From assembly GCF_000011345.1 (NCBI RefSeq), contig NC_004113.1:2170001-2234000 (forward strand): a stretch of DNA of 64,000 nucleotides, read 5' to 3'. Below the pieces are notes generated by a model. That model saw only the letters and a program-made list of their open reading frames with translations. It was not told the DNA's origin and did not search any database. The position numbers were made by a program, and so were the translations under genes. Shown piece by piece: positions 36,127-45,953 of this stretch. This DNA is from Thermosynechococcus vestitus BP-1 (GTDB lineage: Bacteria > Cyanobacteriota > Cyanobacteriia > Thermosynechococcales > Thermosynechococcaceae). Each line of letters begins with the position of its first letter. Position 1 is the stretch's first letter.

Positions 36127-36707
36127 GGGGGTTCAATCTGCACTCGCCCTTGGCGCAGGATGTGCCACTGCCCCGATTGCCATTGCACCACGGTTGAGGG
36201 TTGCGGGGGGCTAGGGGGTAACTGCCAAGGGTGGAGCGTTAAAACTTGGGGAAATTCGCGGGCGATCGCCCCCAATTCAATGAGTGGCGGCTGACCTGAG
36301 CGGTTAATACTGGTGGTGGCCAACGGTCCTGTTTGTTGGAGGAGGGCTTGGGCAGGCGGCCAGTCAGGAACTCGTAAGCCAATTGTGCCTGTACCTAGGG
36401 GGTTCAAACCCGGCGGCAGTTCAGCAGCGGGCAAGACTAAGGTCACTGCCCCCGGCCAATAACGTGCCGCCATTGCAGACCACTGCTCCCATTCAGCAGC
36501 ACTGCCGCGCACAAAGGGCCAGAGTTGCTCAGGATTGGCGCCCATGAGGATCAAGGGCTTATCCGGTTGACGTTCCTTGGCAGTATAGATCAATTCCCCG
36601 CGATCGCAACGACTGGCCAGGGCGGGCACTGTATCTGTGGGAAAACTAATCAACCAATTGCCTGTACGCACTGCGGCCACCAAGGCGGCCATGCTGACCT
36701 GTGCCAT
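36123..36707 (-). CDS. YrdC/Sua5-family protein (threonylcarbamoyl-AMP synthase type)
   Basis: 194 residues from ATG 36707, preceded by GTGAGGACG. The YrdC fold is seen as LISFPTDTVPALASR, TAKERQPDKPLILMG, RYWPGAVTLVLPA, GTGTIGLRVPDW and TTSINRSGQPP. Members make threonylcarbamoyl-AMP for the t6A37 modification of ANN-decoding tRNAs. The short length (no Sua5 C-terminal domain) fits TsaC/YrdC. Single gene. Confidence 0.88.
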   Translation of the reverse strand: MAQVSMAALVAAVRTGNWLISFPTDTVPALASRCDRGELIYTAKERQPDKPLILMGANPEQLWPFVRGSAAEWEQWSAMAARYWPGAVTLVLPAAELPPGLNPLGTGTIGLRVPDWPPAQALLQQTGPLATTSINRSGQPPLIELGAIAREFPQVLTLHPWQLPPSPPQPSTVVQWQSGQWHILRQGRVQIEPP

Positions 36708-37051
36708 CGTCCTCACCTACCAACACAATGGCGGCAGCACCTTCCCCTCGAGGATCGGCTGCCCCTTCCAATTCTCCATGATTTAAGGGGCAAATTCAGC
36801 TGGTGTTGCCCCCTGCCTTTGCTGCTGTGGGTTGAGCTGCTGTACTATTCCCCGCTGGCTCCTCCTTGAAGCTGGGGCGGGTGGGAAAACGTGTAACCAC
36901 GAGGGCGATCGCTCCCAGTGCTTGAACTTCCCTAGGGTACATTCTTGCCCCACGCTTGATGGGCTGAAAACTGCTGCGGAACCCCAGCCTGTAAAATACA
37001 CGAAGAGAGCATTATTGCAAACGTCCTCAACCCCTAAGGTTCATTTTTGCC
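36708..37051 (+). promoter_or_regulatory. Upstream region of ndhF3
   Basis: 344 bp between the divergent YrdC gene and ndhF3 with no supportable gene. It should hold the control region of the CO2-uptake operon, which in other cyanobacteria answers to NdhR/CcmR. I did not find a clear copy of the published NdhR-type inverted repeat. TAAAAT at 36992-36997 is a possible -10 without a good -35. Confidence 0.4.
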
Positions 37052-38881
37052 ATGCCAAATTCACTGTTAGAAACCAGTTGGTGGGTACCCTGTTATGGTT
37101 TAGTGGGAGCAGCCCTGACCTTGCCTTGGGCGACAGGTTATGTGCGGCGCACAGGGCCTCGACCCGCAGCCTATTTCAACCTGCTAATGACGGTTGTTGC
37201 CTTTGGGCATGGTTTTTTCCTATTGCAACAAACTCGCAGTGGTGCCACCGCAACGATTGTTTGGCATTGGCTACAGGCGCCGGGACTCGATCTCTCGTTT
37301 TCATTACTCATCAACAGTGTCACCACCGGTGCCATGGAATTGGTCACAGGCCTGAGTATCCTCGCCCAGATTTTTGCCTTGGGTTATCTCGAAAAGGATT
37401 GGGGCATGGCCCGCTTCTTTGCCTTAATGGGCTTTTTTGAGGCGGCTCTCAGTGGCATTGCGATTAGTGACTCGCTGCTTCTGAGCTATGGCCTGTTGGA
37501 GATGCTGACCCTCTCTACTTATTTACTGATTGGCTTCTGGTATGCCCAGCCCCTGGTGGTCAAAGCAGCAAGGGATGCCTTTCTCACCAAACGGGTGGGG
37601 GATATTCTGCTGCTGATGGGGGTGGTGGCGCTTGGCAGCCTGGCGGGGAGTTATGATTTTCCCCATCTCTATGAATGGGCAGAGCAGGCCAATTTGCCAG
37701 ACGGTTGGGGCTTTTTACTGGGCCTGGCCTTGATTGCAGGGCCCACCGGTAAATGTGCTCAAGTGCCTTTGCATCTGTGGCTCGATGAAGCCATGGAGGG
37801 ACCCAACCCCGCCTCCATTATGCGCAACTCGGTAGTGGTGGCTGCGGGAGCATATATTCTCATTAAGCTCCAACCGATTCTGGTAGCCTGCCCAGGGGCC
37901 AATATTGCTTTGATTGCGATCGGGACAGTCACCGCCATCAGTGAATCGCTGGTCTCGATCGCCCAAATTGACATTAAACGGGCACTGTCCCACTCAACGA
38001 GTGTCTATCTAGGACTGGTGTTTATTGGTGTTGGCACGAATTGGACAGATTTCGCCCTGTTTGTATTGCTCACCCATGCCATCGCGAAGGCACTGCTGTT
38101 TATGAGTATTGGCAGTGTGATTATGACCACCAACTCTCAGGATTTGACGGAATTGGGAGGGTTAGGCGAACGGATGCCGGCCACGAGTTCGGCCTTTGTT
38201 ATCGGCGGTCTATCCCTCATTGGCTGTCTGCCCTTGGGGGCCTTTTGGTCGTTTTATCGCGGTATTAGCTACTACTGGCAAACAATGCCTTGGTTGGTGG
38301 GTTTGATTTTAGTCGTCAATCTGCTGACGGCTGTGAATCTCACCCGGGTCTTTCGCCTGGTCTTCCTAGGGCCTGCTCAACCTAAAACCCGCCGGGCCCC
38401 TGAAGTGACCTGGCCTCTGGCAGTGCCGATGGTGACTTTGAGTATTTTGAATATGCTGGTGCCTTTTATCTTGCAGCGGGTGCAGTTGTTACCAGAGACC
38501 ATCGATTGGACCATTGTGGCTCTGCTTGTGGTCTCGGGATTGGCGGGTATTCTTTTGGGGGGCTTTGTTACCCTCAAACGCAGTTGGACACGCCCCATCA
38601 AGGTACCGTTGCGCTTTGTGCAGGATCTGCTGGCCTACGATTTTTACATTGAGGAGCTGTATCGCTATACGGTTGTCTGGGCCGTGCGATCGCTCTCCCA
38701 GTTGAGCGCTTGGGTGGATCGCCACATTGTGGATCGGATTGTGAATACAACGGGGGCGGCCTCCCTCGTTGGGGGTGAATTGCTGAAGTACAGTGCCAGC
38801 GGTCAGTCCCAAGCCTACCTACTGCTGGTGTTTATTGGTGTGGCGATTCTTGGGGGGGCGATCGCGTGGCTACTGCTGTAA
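37052..38881 (+). CDS. ndhF3: NDH-1 subunit NdhF3 (inducible CO2 uptake)
   Basis: 609 residues, about 16 membrane segments, proton-antiporter-like subunit of the NDH-1MS complex in the thylakoid membrane. Seen: LEMLTLSTYLLIGFWY, AGPTGKCAQVPLHLWLDEAMEGP (in part) with NPASIMRNS, the broken helix with KRALSHSTSVYLGL, and HAIAKALLFMSIGSV. NdhF3 partners NdhD3 and CupA for high-affinity, low-CO2-induced CO2 hydration. The downstream ndhD3 and cupA confirm the F3 rather than F1 or F4 type. It overlaps ndhD3 by TAATG. Confidence 0.95.
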   Translation: MPNSLLETSWWVPCYGLVGAALTLPWATGYVRRTGPRPAAYFNLLMTVVAFGHGFFLLQQTRSGATATIVWHWLQAPGLDLSFSLLINSVTTGAMELVTGLSILAQIFALGYLEKDWGMARFFALMGFFEAALSGIAISDSLLLSYGLLEMLTLSTYLLIGFWYAQPLVVKAARDAFLTKRVGDILLLMGVVALGSLAGSYDFPHLYEWAEQANLPDGWGFLLGLALIAGPTGKCAQVPLHLWLDEAMEGPNPASIMRNSVVVAAGAYILIKLQPILVACPGANIALIAIGTVTAISESLVSIAQIDIKRALSHSTSVYLGLVFIGVGTNWTDFALFVLLTHAIAKALLFMSIGSVIMTTNSQDLTELGGLGERMPATSSAFVIGGLSLIGCLPLGAFWSFYRGISYYWQTMPWLVGLILVVNLLTAVNLTRVFRLVFLGPAQPKTRRAPEVTWPLAVPMVTLSILNMLVPFILQRVQLLPETIDWTIVALLVVSGLAGILLGGFVTLKRSWTRPIKVPLRFVQDLLAYDFYIEELYRYTVVWAVRSLSQLSAWVDRHIVDRIVNTTGAASLVGGELLKYSASGQSQAYLLLVFIGVAILGGAIAWLLL

Positions 38882-40362
38882 TGCCGCTGTTGAGTTTTCT
38901 CCTTTGGGTGCCGCTGTTGGGTGCCCTTGGCCTCAGCCTGTTGCCCGCTGGGAGTTTAGGGCGCACGTACCGCAGTTTAGCCGCTGTGGTGATGGCGATC
39001 GCCCTGGTGGTCAGTCTCGCGATCGCCCGTCTATTCGATCCCGGCAACGCAGCCCCACAACTAACCGAGGTGATTCCTTGGCTAGAGCCATTGGGCTTGA
39101 GCTATCGCCTGAGCGTGGATGGCCTGTCGCTGCCGCTATTGGTCTTAAATAATTTCCTGACGCTGATTGCCCTATTGGCCACTTCTGTCAACTTGCCCCG
39201 TCCTCGGTTGTATTACCCACTGGTACTGCTGTTGAATGCGGGTGTCAGTGGCGCCTTTTTAGCCGACAATTTGCTGCTGTTTTTCCTCTTCTATGAATTA
39301 GAGTTGATTCCCCTCTATCTTTTGATTGCCATTTGGGGTGGGTCGCGGCGAAGTTATGCGGCCACCAAGTTTCTAATTTACACAGCGATTTCGGGGGTTC
39401 TGCTGTTGGCGGGGTTTCTAGGACTAGTGTGGTTAGCCGATGCCCCCTCCTTTGACTTTGACCCCCAATTATCCACCCTCTTACCCTTAAGCTCACAACT
39501 GGTTCTGCTGGGGCTGATTTTGGTGGGCTTTGGCATCAAGATTCCCCTAGTGCCCTTCCATACTTGGCTACCGGATGCCCACGTCGAAGCCTCCACTCCC
39601 ATTTCGGTGCTGCTGGCAGGGGTGCTCCTGAAACTAGGTACCTATGGGTTAGTGCGCTTTGGGGTGCAATTATTCCCGCAGGCATGGCAGGTCTTGGCGC
39701 CCGGGTTGGCCACTTGGGCGGTGATCAGTGTTCTCTACGGTTCTCTGATGGCGATCGCCCAAACGGATATGAAAAAAATGGTGGCCTACAGTTCCATTGG
39801 CCACATGGGGTTTGTCCTCTTAGCCACTGCCACGGCCACACCGCTGAGTATTTTGGCTGCTATTGCCCAAATGATGAGCCACGGGTTAATTTCTGCCCTT
39901 CTCTTTTTGCTGGTGGGGGTTGTCTATGAAAAAACTGGCAGCCGCAACATTGAGGTACTGCGGGGATTGCTCAACCCTGAGCGGGGGCTGCCCCTCATTG
40001 GCAGTCTGATGATTGTTGGGGTCATGGCCAGTGGCGGTATCCCCGGCATGGTGGGCTTTGTGGCGGAGTTCCTGATCTTCCGCAGTAGTTTTCCCACATT
40101 CCCAGTGCAAACGCTCCTCTGTATGGTGGGTACGGGCTTAACGTCAGTGTATTTTCTCCTGCTGGTGAACCGCGTCTTTTTTGGTCGTCTGCCCAATGAG
40201 TTGATAGATTTGCCGCCCGTTGCTTGGGGCGATCGCCTCCCCAGCCTCCTATTAGCCACGCTAATCTTGATCTTAGGGATTGTTCCCAACTGGCTGATCC
40301 ATTGGAGTCACACCACGGTTAGCCTTCTTGTTACTGCTGTTGCGACGCTGCCCCCACCATGA
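38881..40362 (+). CDS. ndhD3: NDH-1 subunit NdhD3
   Basis: 493 residues from ATG 38881 (GTG at 38866 is a longer option); the ATG overlaps the ndhF3 stop as TAATG. NuoM/NdhD-type antiporter subunit: ELELIPLYLLIAIWGG with the key glutamate, KFLIYTAISG, KIPLVPFHTWLPDAHVEASTP, KKMVAYSSIGHMGFVLL and HGLISALLFLLVG. Works with NdhF3 in the CO2-uptake NDH-1MS complex. It overlaps cupA by 4 bp, so the three genes are translationally coupled. Confidence 0.95.
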   Translation: MPLLSFLLWVPLLGALGLSLLPAGSLGRTYRSLAAVVMAIALVVSLAIARLFDPGNAAPQLTEVIPWLEPLGLSYRLSVDGLSLPLLVLNNFLTLIALLATSVNLPRPRLYYPLVLLLNAGVSGAFLADNLLLFFLFYELELIPLYLLIAIWGGSRRSYAATKFLIYTAISGVLLLAGFLGLVWLADAPSFDFDPQLSTLLPLSSQLVLLGLILVGFGIKIPLVPFHTWLPDAHVEASTPISVLLAGVLLKLGTYGLVRFGVQLFPQAWQVLAPGLATWAVISVLYGSLMAIAQTDMKKMVAYSSIGHMGFVLLATATATPLSILAAIAQMMSHGLISALLFLLVGVVYEKTGSRNIEVLRGLLNPERGLPLIGSLMIVGVMASGGIPGMVGFVAEFLIFRSSFPTFPVQTLLCMVGTGLTSVYFLLLVNRVFFGRLPNELIDLPPVAWGDRLPSLLLATLILILGIVPNWLIHWSHTTVSLLVTAVATLPPP

Positions 40363-41501
40363 CCCTGACTACCGCTACCCCAAGCTCCCTACATCAAGAA
40401 CTGCGTACCACCATCCTAGAGCGGTTGCTCCACGGTCAAGCCCTGTTACCGGACACGCCAACCCATGTGATGGAAGTGGTGGGTATCCTCAAAAGCTATG
40501 GGGTCGTGCTCAAGGCCTATGCAGAAAATCTTTGCGACATTAGTGAGCGGCAGTTTCTTGTTCTTTTTCCCTTTTTCAAGTACTTCAACGGCGAGATTAC
40601 CATTCCCAAGCTGCTGCGCCACTGGTGGCACGATCGCATGAACTATGAATATGCTGAATACTGTATGCGTGCCATGATGTGGCATGGGGGTGGCGGTCTT
40701 GATGCCTTCCTAGATTCAGCAGAATTTCGCCAATTGGCCGGCAAGGCGATCGCTGCCAAACTGTGGGGCAACCCCTTGATGCAACTGCTAAACCGGCTTT
40801 TTCCGGAGTTTTTGCTGGAAACAGTGCGGATGCTCTGCTACTACAGTGGCTTGGGGCAGTTTTGGTCGGTAATGTATCCCATCTTTTTGACGTTGAGCGA
40901 TCGCTACGATGGGGGTGATATCCGCAGCATTCCCGATGTCGTAGATCACATTCGTGCGGGTTTGATTGCCGCCGCCGATCGCCCCATTACCTACAGCGTC
41001 ACCATCCGCGGCCAAACCTACGCAATTCTCCCCGCCAGTGCTGGCCTCACCTTCTTGCCAGACACGGCAATTCCCTATGTCGAAGCAGTCTTCCTGCGGG
41101 GCACCCCCTTCTTTGGCTTGGTTTCCTTCAATGCCCAAGCCCAACAAATTTCCCGCGATCAAGCGGAGTTTCGCTATGGTGCCCTCTTCGCCGATCCCAT
41201 TCCCACGGGCGCAGCTGGTATTCCCCCGACACTGCTCATGCAGGATATGCGCCACTATCTCCCCCCCTATCTTTTGGAGTTCTATCGTCGCCAAGGCCGA
41301 GGTGAAGACGATCTGCGAGTAAAAATTTGCCAGACCTTCCAAAAATCAATGTTTTGCGTCACTACGGCGGCAATCACTGCCCTGGCTCCCTATCCTTGGA
41401 CAACCACAGACCCCCAAGAGCAGGCGGCCAATCGTGCCTTTTACGAAACATGGCTTGACCGCTTAGAAACCTCTCGCCTCTGGAATGTTCAACTTAGCTA
41501 G
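40359..41501 (+). CDS. cupA: CO2 hydration protein CupA (ChpY)
   Basis: 380 residues. Peripheral subunit of NDH-1MS proposed to act as a redox-driven, carbonic-anhydrase-like CO2 hydration module on the cytosolic side of the distal membrane arm. Family landmarks: HVMEVVGILKSYGVVLKAYAENL, LFPFFKYFNGE, LRHWWHDRMNYEYAEYCMRAMMWHGGGGLD (each in part) and RYDGGDIRSIPDVVDHIRAGL. Position after ndhF3-ndhD3 marks it as CupA rather than CupB. The small partner cupS is not the next gene; glyA follows 134 bp later. Confidence 0.94.
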   Translation: MTLTTATPSSLHQELRTTILERLLHGQALLPDTPTHVMEVVGILKSYGVVLKAYAENLCDISERQFLVLFPFFKYFNGEITIPKLLRHWWHDRMNYEYAEYCMRAMMWHGGGGLDAFLDSAEFRQLAGKAIAAKLWGNPLMQLLNRLFPEFLLETVRMLCYYSGLGQFWSVMYPIFLTLSDRYDGGDIRSIPDVVDHIRAGLIAAADRPITYSVTIRGQTYAILPASAGLTFLPDTAIPYVEAVFLRGTPFFGLVSFNAQAQQISRDQAEFRYGALFADPIPTGAAGIPPTLLMQDMRHYLPPYLLEFYRRQGRGEDDLRVKICQTFQKSMFCVTTAAITALAPYPWTTTDPQEQAANRAFYETWLDRLETSRLWNVQLS

Positions 41502-41635
41502 GGGACTCTTTTAGCCCTTGAGGAGAACCAGCAATCCCCCCACTGGAAAACTATCTGCGTGCCCTAAAGAGGAATCAAAGGTCTGACCGCGATAAGATAG
41601 TAAGGCAGTTCATCTTCCTTCACCCTGACAATACA

Positions 41636-42913
41636 ATGACCCATATTGATTGGCTTGTGCAAACGGATCCGTTGGTCGCTGAAATGGTACAGCGGGAAGT
41701 CCAGCGGCAGCAGCAACACCTCGAACTGATTGCCAGTGAAAACTTTACTTCCCCTGCGGTGATGGCCGCTCAAGGGACAGTTCTCACCAATAAATACGCC
41801 GAGGGATTGCCGGGCAAACGCTACTACGGTGGCTGCGAGTTTGTGGATGAAGTGGAGCAACTGGCCATCGATCGCGCCAAGGAACTCTTTGGTGCTGCCC
41901 ACGCCAACGTTCAGCCTCACTCCGGTGCCCAAGCCAATTTTGCCGTCTTTTTGGCCCTCCTCAATCCCGGGGACACGATTATGGGGATGGATTTGTCCCA
42001 CGGTGGCCATCTAACCCACGGTTCCCCCGTCAACGTTTCCGGTAAATGGTTTAACGTCGTTCACTATGGTGTTCATCCTGAAACGGAACGCCTCGATATG
42101 GATCAGGTGCGGGATTTAGCACGGCAGCACCGTCCCAAGCTAATTATCTGTGGCTATTCCGCCTATCCTCGCGTCATTCCCTTTGCTGAGTTTCGCCAAA
42201 TTGCCGATGAAGTGGGTGCCTATCTCATGGCTGATATTGCCCACATTGCCGGTTTAGTCGCCAGTGGTTACCATCCCAATCCCGTCCCCCTCTGCGATGT
42301 CGTGACAACCACCACCCATAAAACCCTGCGCGGTCCTCGCGGCGGCCTGATTCTGACCCGTGATGAAGACTTAGGCAAAAAGTTGGATAAAGCGGTTTTT
42401 CCCGGTACCCAAGGGGGGCCACTGGAGCATGTGATTGCCGCTAAGGCCGTGGCCTTTGGTGAGGCTCTCAAACCAGAATTCAAAGCCTATTGTGGGCAAG
42501 TGATTCGCAACGCCCAAGCCCTCGCTGCGGGGCTGCAAGCGCGGCAACTGCGCCTTGTTTCAGGAGGCACCGATAACCATTTGATGCTCATTGACCTGCG
42601 ATCGGTGAATCTAACGGGCAAAGAGGCCGATCGCCTTATGGGGGAAATCCATATCACCACCAATAAAAACACCATTCCCTTTGACCCCGCCTCCCCTTTT
42701 GTTACCAGTGGTCTGCGTTTGGGAACGCCAGCCTTGACAACCCGTGGCTTCACAGAAGTCGAGTTTGCAGAAGTAGCTGAAATCATTAGCGATCGCCTGC
42801 ATGCCCCAGAGGATGAAGCCATCAAAAATCGCTGCCGCGAGCGGGTGGCTGCCCTCTGCGCTCAATTTCCCCTCTATCCCCACTTGCAATTCCCGCAACC
42901 AGTGCTAGCCTAA
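41636..42913 (+). CDS. glyA: Serine hydroxymethyltransferase
   Basis: 425 residues, full length. PLP enzyme that converts serine and tetrahydrofolate to glycine and methylene-THF; in cyanobacteria it also touches photorespiratory glycine. Seen: [36 protein letters not shown] (in part), [13 protein letters not shown], the aspartate DIAHIAGLV, and the PLP lysine in [16 protein letters not shown]. It has its own upstream gap of 134 bp behind cupA. Confidence 0.97.
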   Translation: MTHIDWLVQTDPLVAEMVQREVQRQQQHLELIASENFTSPAVMAAQGTVLTNKYAEGLPGKRYYGGCEFVDEVEQLAIDRAKELFGAAHANVQPHSGAQANFAVFLALLNPGDTIMGMDLSHGGHLTHGSPVNVSGKWFNVVHYGVHPETERLDMDQVRDLARQHRPKLIICGYSAYPRVIPFAEFRQIADEVGAYLMADIAHIAGLVASGYHPNPVPLCDVVTTTTHKTLRGPRGGLILTRDEDLGKKLDKAVFPGTQGGPLEHVIAAKAVAFGEALKPEFKAYCGQVIRNAQALAAGLQARQLRLVSGGTDNHLMLIDLRSVNLTGKEADRLMGEIHITTNKNTIPFDPASPFVTSGLRLGTPALTTRGFTEVEFAEVAEIISDRLHAPEDEAIKNRCRERVAALCAQFPLYPHLQFPQPVLA

Positions 42914-42941
42914 AAGGGGATCCTGCCAATACCCTGAGCAG

Positions 42942-43988
42942 ATGCTGTACCACCTGATTGCCTTCCTTGCTGCCATTGCCGTTGTCCTGTTGGTCACCCC
43001 CATTGTCAATGACCTTGGACATAAAGCAGGGTTTGTGGATCAGCCCAATGAACGCAAGATTCATACCCGTCCCATGGTGCGCTTGGGGGGCGTCTCTATT
43101 TTTTTGGGCAATCTGGTGGGGCTACTGATTGTTTGGAATGCGGGGGGCTTTGGTGTTCTGCCTCAGCCGGCGGAGTATGAAATTTGGGGGGTCACCTTAG
43201 GAGGGGTGGCCTTTTTTCTCATTGGCCTCGCTGATGATCTATTGACTTTGCCAGCACTCCTGCGCCTTGTCCTGCAATTTCTAGTGGCGGCAATTGTTTG
43301 GGCCGTGGGCGTCAAAATTCGCATTATCACTGTGCCCTTTGGCGGCACCGTAGACTTAGGGTGGCTAAGTTTGCCCCTCACCACTGTCTGGCTTGTCGGC
43401 ATTGCCAATGCCATTAACTTTATTGATGGTGTGGATGGCCTAGCCGCAGGGGTATCCGGCATTGCTGCCTTGGCCATGTTTTTTGTGTGTATGCTCATGG
43501 GGGAGCCAGAGGCGGGACTATTGGCTGCAGCCCTGGCAGGGGGTGCCTTAGGATTTCTGCGCTATAACTTCAATCCAGCCCAAATTTTCATGGGCGATGG
43601 CGGTGCCTACTTCATGGGCTTTACCCTGGCTGGCTTGGGGATCATTGGCCTGGTTAAGGCCTACACAGCAGTGGCGATTCTCCTGCCCCTATTGATTCTA
43701 GCGGTGCCCATTGTGGATACCTCAACGGTGATTTTTAGCCGGCTGCGGCGGGGGCAATCTCCCTTTGCAGCGGATAAGAGACACTTGCACCATCGCCTTC
43801 TCAAGGCGGGGCTGTCGCAGCGGGTGACGGTACTCTTTATCTATTGCTTAACCCTGTGGGTGGGCAGTCTTGCTTTAGCTTTGGCGGGTTTACCGGGAGG
43901 ATGGGGCTATGCCGTGGCAGCGTCTCTGCTGATGGGCTTTGCCGCGTGGTATGTCTGGCAACGGGTGCGCAGCAGCGAAAATGACTGA
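42942..43988 (+). CDS. WecA/MraY-family undecaprenyl-P sugar-1-P transferase
   Basis: 348 residues, about 11 membrane segments. It should transfer GlcNAc-1-P or a related sugar-1-P to undecaprenyl phosphate to start a surface glycan. Motifs: FVDQPNERKIHTRPMVRLGGV, LIGLADDLLTLP (DDxxD-type), INFIDGVDGLAAGVS, FMGDGGAYFMGF, and the C-terminal RRGQSPFAADKRHLHHRLL typical of WecA. It overlaps or abuts cinA. Confidence 0.9.
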   Translation: MLYHLIAFLAAIAVVLLVTPIVNDLGHKAGFVDQPNERKIHTRPMVRLGGVSIFLGNLVGLLIVWNAGGFGVLPQPAEYEIWGVTLGGVAFFLIGLADDLLTLPALLRLVLQFLVAAIVWAVGVKIRIITVPFGGTVDLGWLSLPLTTVWLVGIANAINFIDGVDGLAAGVSGIAALAMFFVCMLMGEPEAGLLAAALAGGALGFLRYNFNPAQIFMGDGGAYFMGFTLAGLGIIGLVKAYTAVAILLPLLILAVPIVDTSTVIFSRLRRGQSPFAADKRHLHHRLLKAGLSQRVTVLFIYCLTLWVGSLALALAGLPGGWGYAVAASLLMGFAAWYVWQRVRSSEND

Positions 43989-43992
43989 AACA

Positions 43993-45243
43993 ATGAGTGC
44001 AGAAATTATTTGCGTAGGAACAGAATTGCTGCTGGGGGAGATTCTCAACAGTAATGCCCAATTTTTGGCCCAGCAACTAGCCAGCTTGGGGATTCCCCAC
44101 TACTACCAAACAGTGGTCGGCGACAATCCGACTCGCATTAAAAAGGTGGTGGCCATTGCCTGCGATCGCGCCCGCCTCCTCATCTTTACCGGTGGCCTTG
44201 GCCCCACCCCCGATGATCTCACCACCGAGACCCTAGCGGATTTCTTTGCAACCCCCCTCGAAGAACGTCCCGAAATTCTTGCCGATTTAGAGCGCAAATA
44301 TGCCCATCGGGGCGGCTTTAGTCCTAGTAACCGCAAGCAGGCTCTCCTGCCTGTGGGTGCCCAAATTCTCCCGAACCCCTTGGGGACTGCCCCCGGCATG
44401 ATCTGGCAGCCGCGCACTGGCTTAACGATTCTCACCTTTCCCGGTGTCCCCGCTGAAATGAAGCAGATGTGGCACGAAACTGCCGTGCCTTTTTTGTGTT
44501 CCCAAGGGTGGGGCAAGGAAGTCATTTACAGCCGTGTACTGCGTTTCTGGGGCATTCCAGAATCCATGCTTGCAGAAAAAGTGGCCGCCCAAATTGCCCG
44601 CGAGCATCCCACTGTGGCTCCCTATGCCAGCAATGGCGAAGCCCGTCTGCGCATTACCGTACGTGCCAAGGATGAAGCAGAAGCCCAACAATTGATTCAA
44701 CCCGTTGAAGCAGAAATTCGCCAAATTATTGGTTTAGATTGCTACGGTGCCGATGAGGATACCCTTGCTGGTGTAGTGGCACGACTGCTGCAAGAACGAC
44801 AGCAAACAGTGGCGGTGGCAGAGTCCTGTACGGGTGGTGGCCTTGGGGAAATGCTGACACGACTGCCGGGGAGTTCCCTCTATTTCAAAGGGGGCGTCAT
44901 TGCCTACGCCAACGAGATCAAGGTGACTCTTTTGGGGGTCAACCCCGAGGAGCTGGAGCGAGAGGGGGCGGTGAGTGCTGCGGTGGCTGCCCAAATGGCC
45001 CTGGGGGTCAAGACGCGCTTGGCCAGTGATTGGGGTGTGAGCATTACGGGGATTGCTGGTCCCGGCGGCGCAACCCTCAGGAAGCCAGTGGGACTGGTGT
45101 ATATTGGGGTGGCCTTGCCCAATGGCGAGGTTATCAGCCGTGAGTTTCGCTTCAGTGGTCAGCGGGGACGCGATTGGGTACGCTATCTGAGCACGATGAA
45201 TGCCCTAGATCTCCTGCGGCGACAGTTGTTGGTAAATCCATGA
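43993..45243 (+). CDS. cinA: CinA-like protein (competence/damage-inducible)
   Basis: 416 residues from ATG 43993 (MSAEIICVGTELLLGEI is the family N-terminus; ATG 43981 would overlap the upstream gene by 8 bp). The N-terminal COG1058/MoaB-like domain has FTGGLGPTPDDLT, the C-terminal PncC/CinA domain has TVAVAESCTGGGLGEMLT and SITGIAGPGGAT. CinA proteins hydrolyse ADP-ribose and deamidate NMN in pyridine nucleotide recycling. It overlaps the next small gene by ATGA. Confidence 0.93.
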   Translation: MSAEIICVGTELLLGEILNSNAQFLAQQLASLGIPHYYQTVVGDNPTRIKKVVAIACDRARLLIFTGGLGPTPDDLTTETLADFFATPLEERPEILADLERKYAHRGGFSPSNRKQALLPVGAQILPNPLGTAPGMIWQPRTGLTILTFPGVPAEMKQMWHETAVPFLCSQGWGKEVIYSRVLRFWGIPESMLAEKVAAQIAREHPTVAPYASNGEARLRITVRAKDEAEAQQLIQPVEAEIRQIIGLDCYGADEDTLAGVVARLLQERQQTVAVAESCTGGGLGEMLTRLPGSSLYFKGGVIAYANEIKVTLLGVNPEELEREGAVSAAVAAQMALGVKTRLASDWGVSITGIAGPGGATLRKPVGLVYIGVALPNGEVISREFRFSGQRGRDWVRYLSTMNALDLLRRQLLVNP

Positions 45244-45668
45244 ATCACGGTCTGCTCTGGTTACCCCTATTGGCAGTTTTTATTGTGCTGGTAGGGTTGG
45301 GTTGGGTTGAGTACCGCAAGCTGGAACACTACCGCCAGTGGGCACAGCAATTTGAAGCCAGTAAGTATGATATTGCTGCTGTTGTTGGTCAGCAGGGCGA
45401 TCGCCTGACGTGGGGAAAACCAACACCCAAGGGCATTGTTCATCTGCAAACCTGTAACTTATCAAAAGTTCAGAGCATTTGGGTCGAGAGGGGTAACCAG
45501 CGGCTTGAGACAGAAGCAACACCTGCCAAAGGCAGAGTTTATCTTGTGCTGCAAACCTACACAGGGGAGCACTATCCCATTCCCTTTACGGAACTGCCCC
45601 TGGCCTTGGCGTGGCGCGATCGCCTGCAACCACAACTGACCAATACAACTGAAGGCGAGTCTACATAA
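45240..45668 (+). CDS. Membrane-anchored hypothetical protein
   Basis: 142 residues; the ATG overlaps the cinA stop (ATGA), which decides the start over a longer frame from 45174. One membrane segment at residues 5-22 (LLWLPLLAVFIVLVGLGWVE) then a soluble domain with a short beta-rich pattern (GIVHLQTCNLSKVQSIWVER). No domain recognised. Coupled to cinA. Confidence 0.75.
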   Translation: MNHGLLWLPLLAVFIVLVGLGWVEYRKLEHYRQWAQQFEASKYDIAAVVGQQGDRLTWGKPTPKGIVHLQTCNLSKVQSIWVERGNQRLETEATPAKGRVYLVLQTYTGEHYPIPFTELPLALAWRDRLQPQLTNTTEGEST

Positions 45669-45953
45669 GTTCTAAAGCTCAGTCAACCTGTGCCTAATCT
45701 GGGCAACGGCTACATAACCTTATTACACATACACATAAAAGCTAGCTAATATAAAAAATTAAAAATTGATACCATTGTAAATCAATTATGCTACCCTATT
45801 GCAAGGCCCATAGAGCTGATTGGCAAAAAGCTAGTCTTTCTAAAAAACCTTCAGTCGTTCCAAAGAACGGTGGCTCGACGGTTCATCACCAGGGCTTTAT
45901 AGCGCCGATAGCTGACCATCTTGACTAAATCACGTTTGAGAGGCTTGACCATC

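Noticed and set aside
36832-37440. 202-codon plus-strand ORF upstream of and into ndhF3
   Set aside because: It is a shadow frame of ndhF3 with unnatural composition; ndhF3 has full family similarity.
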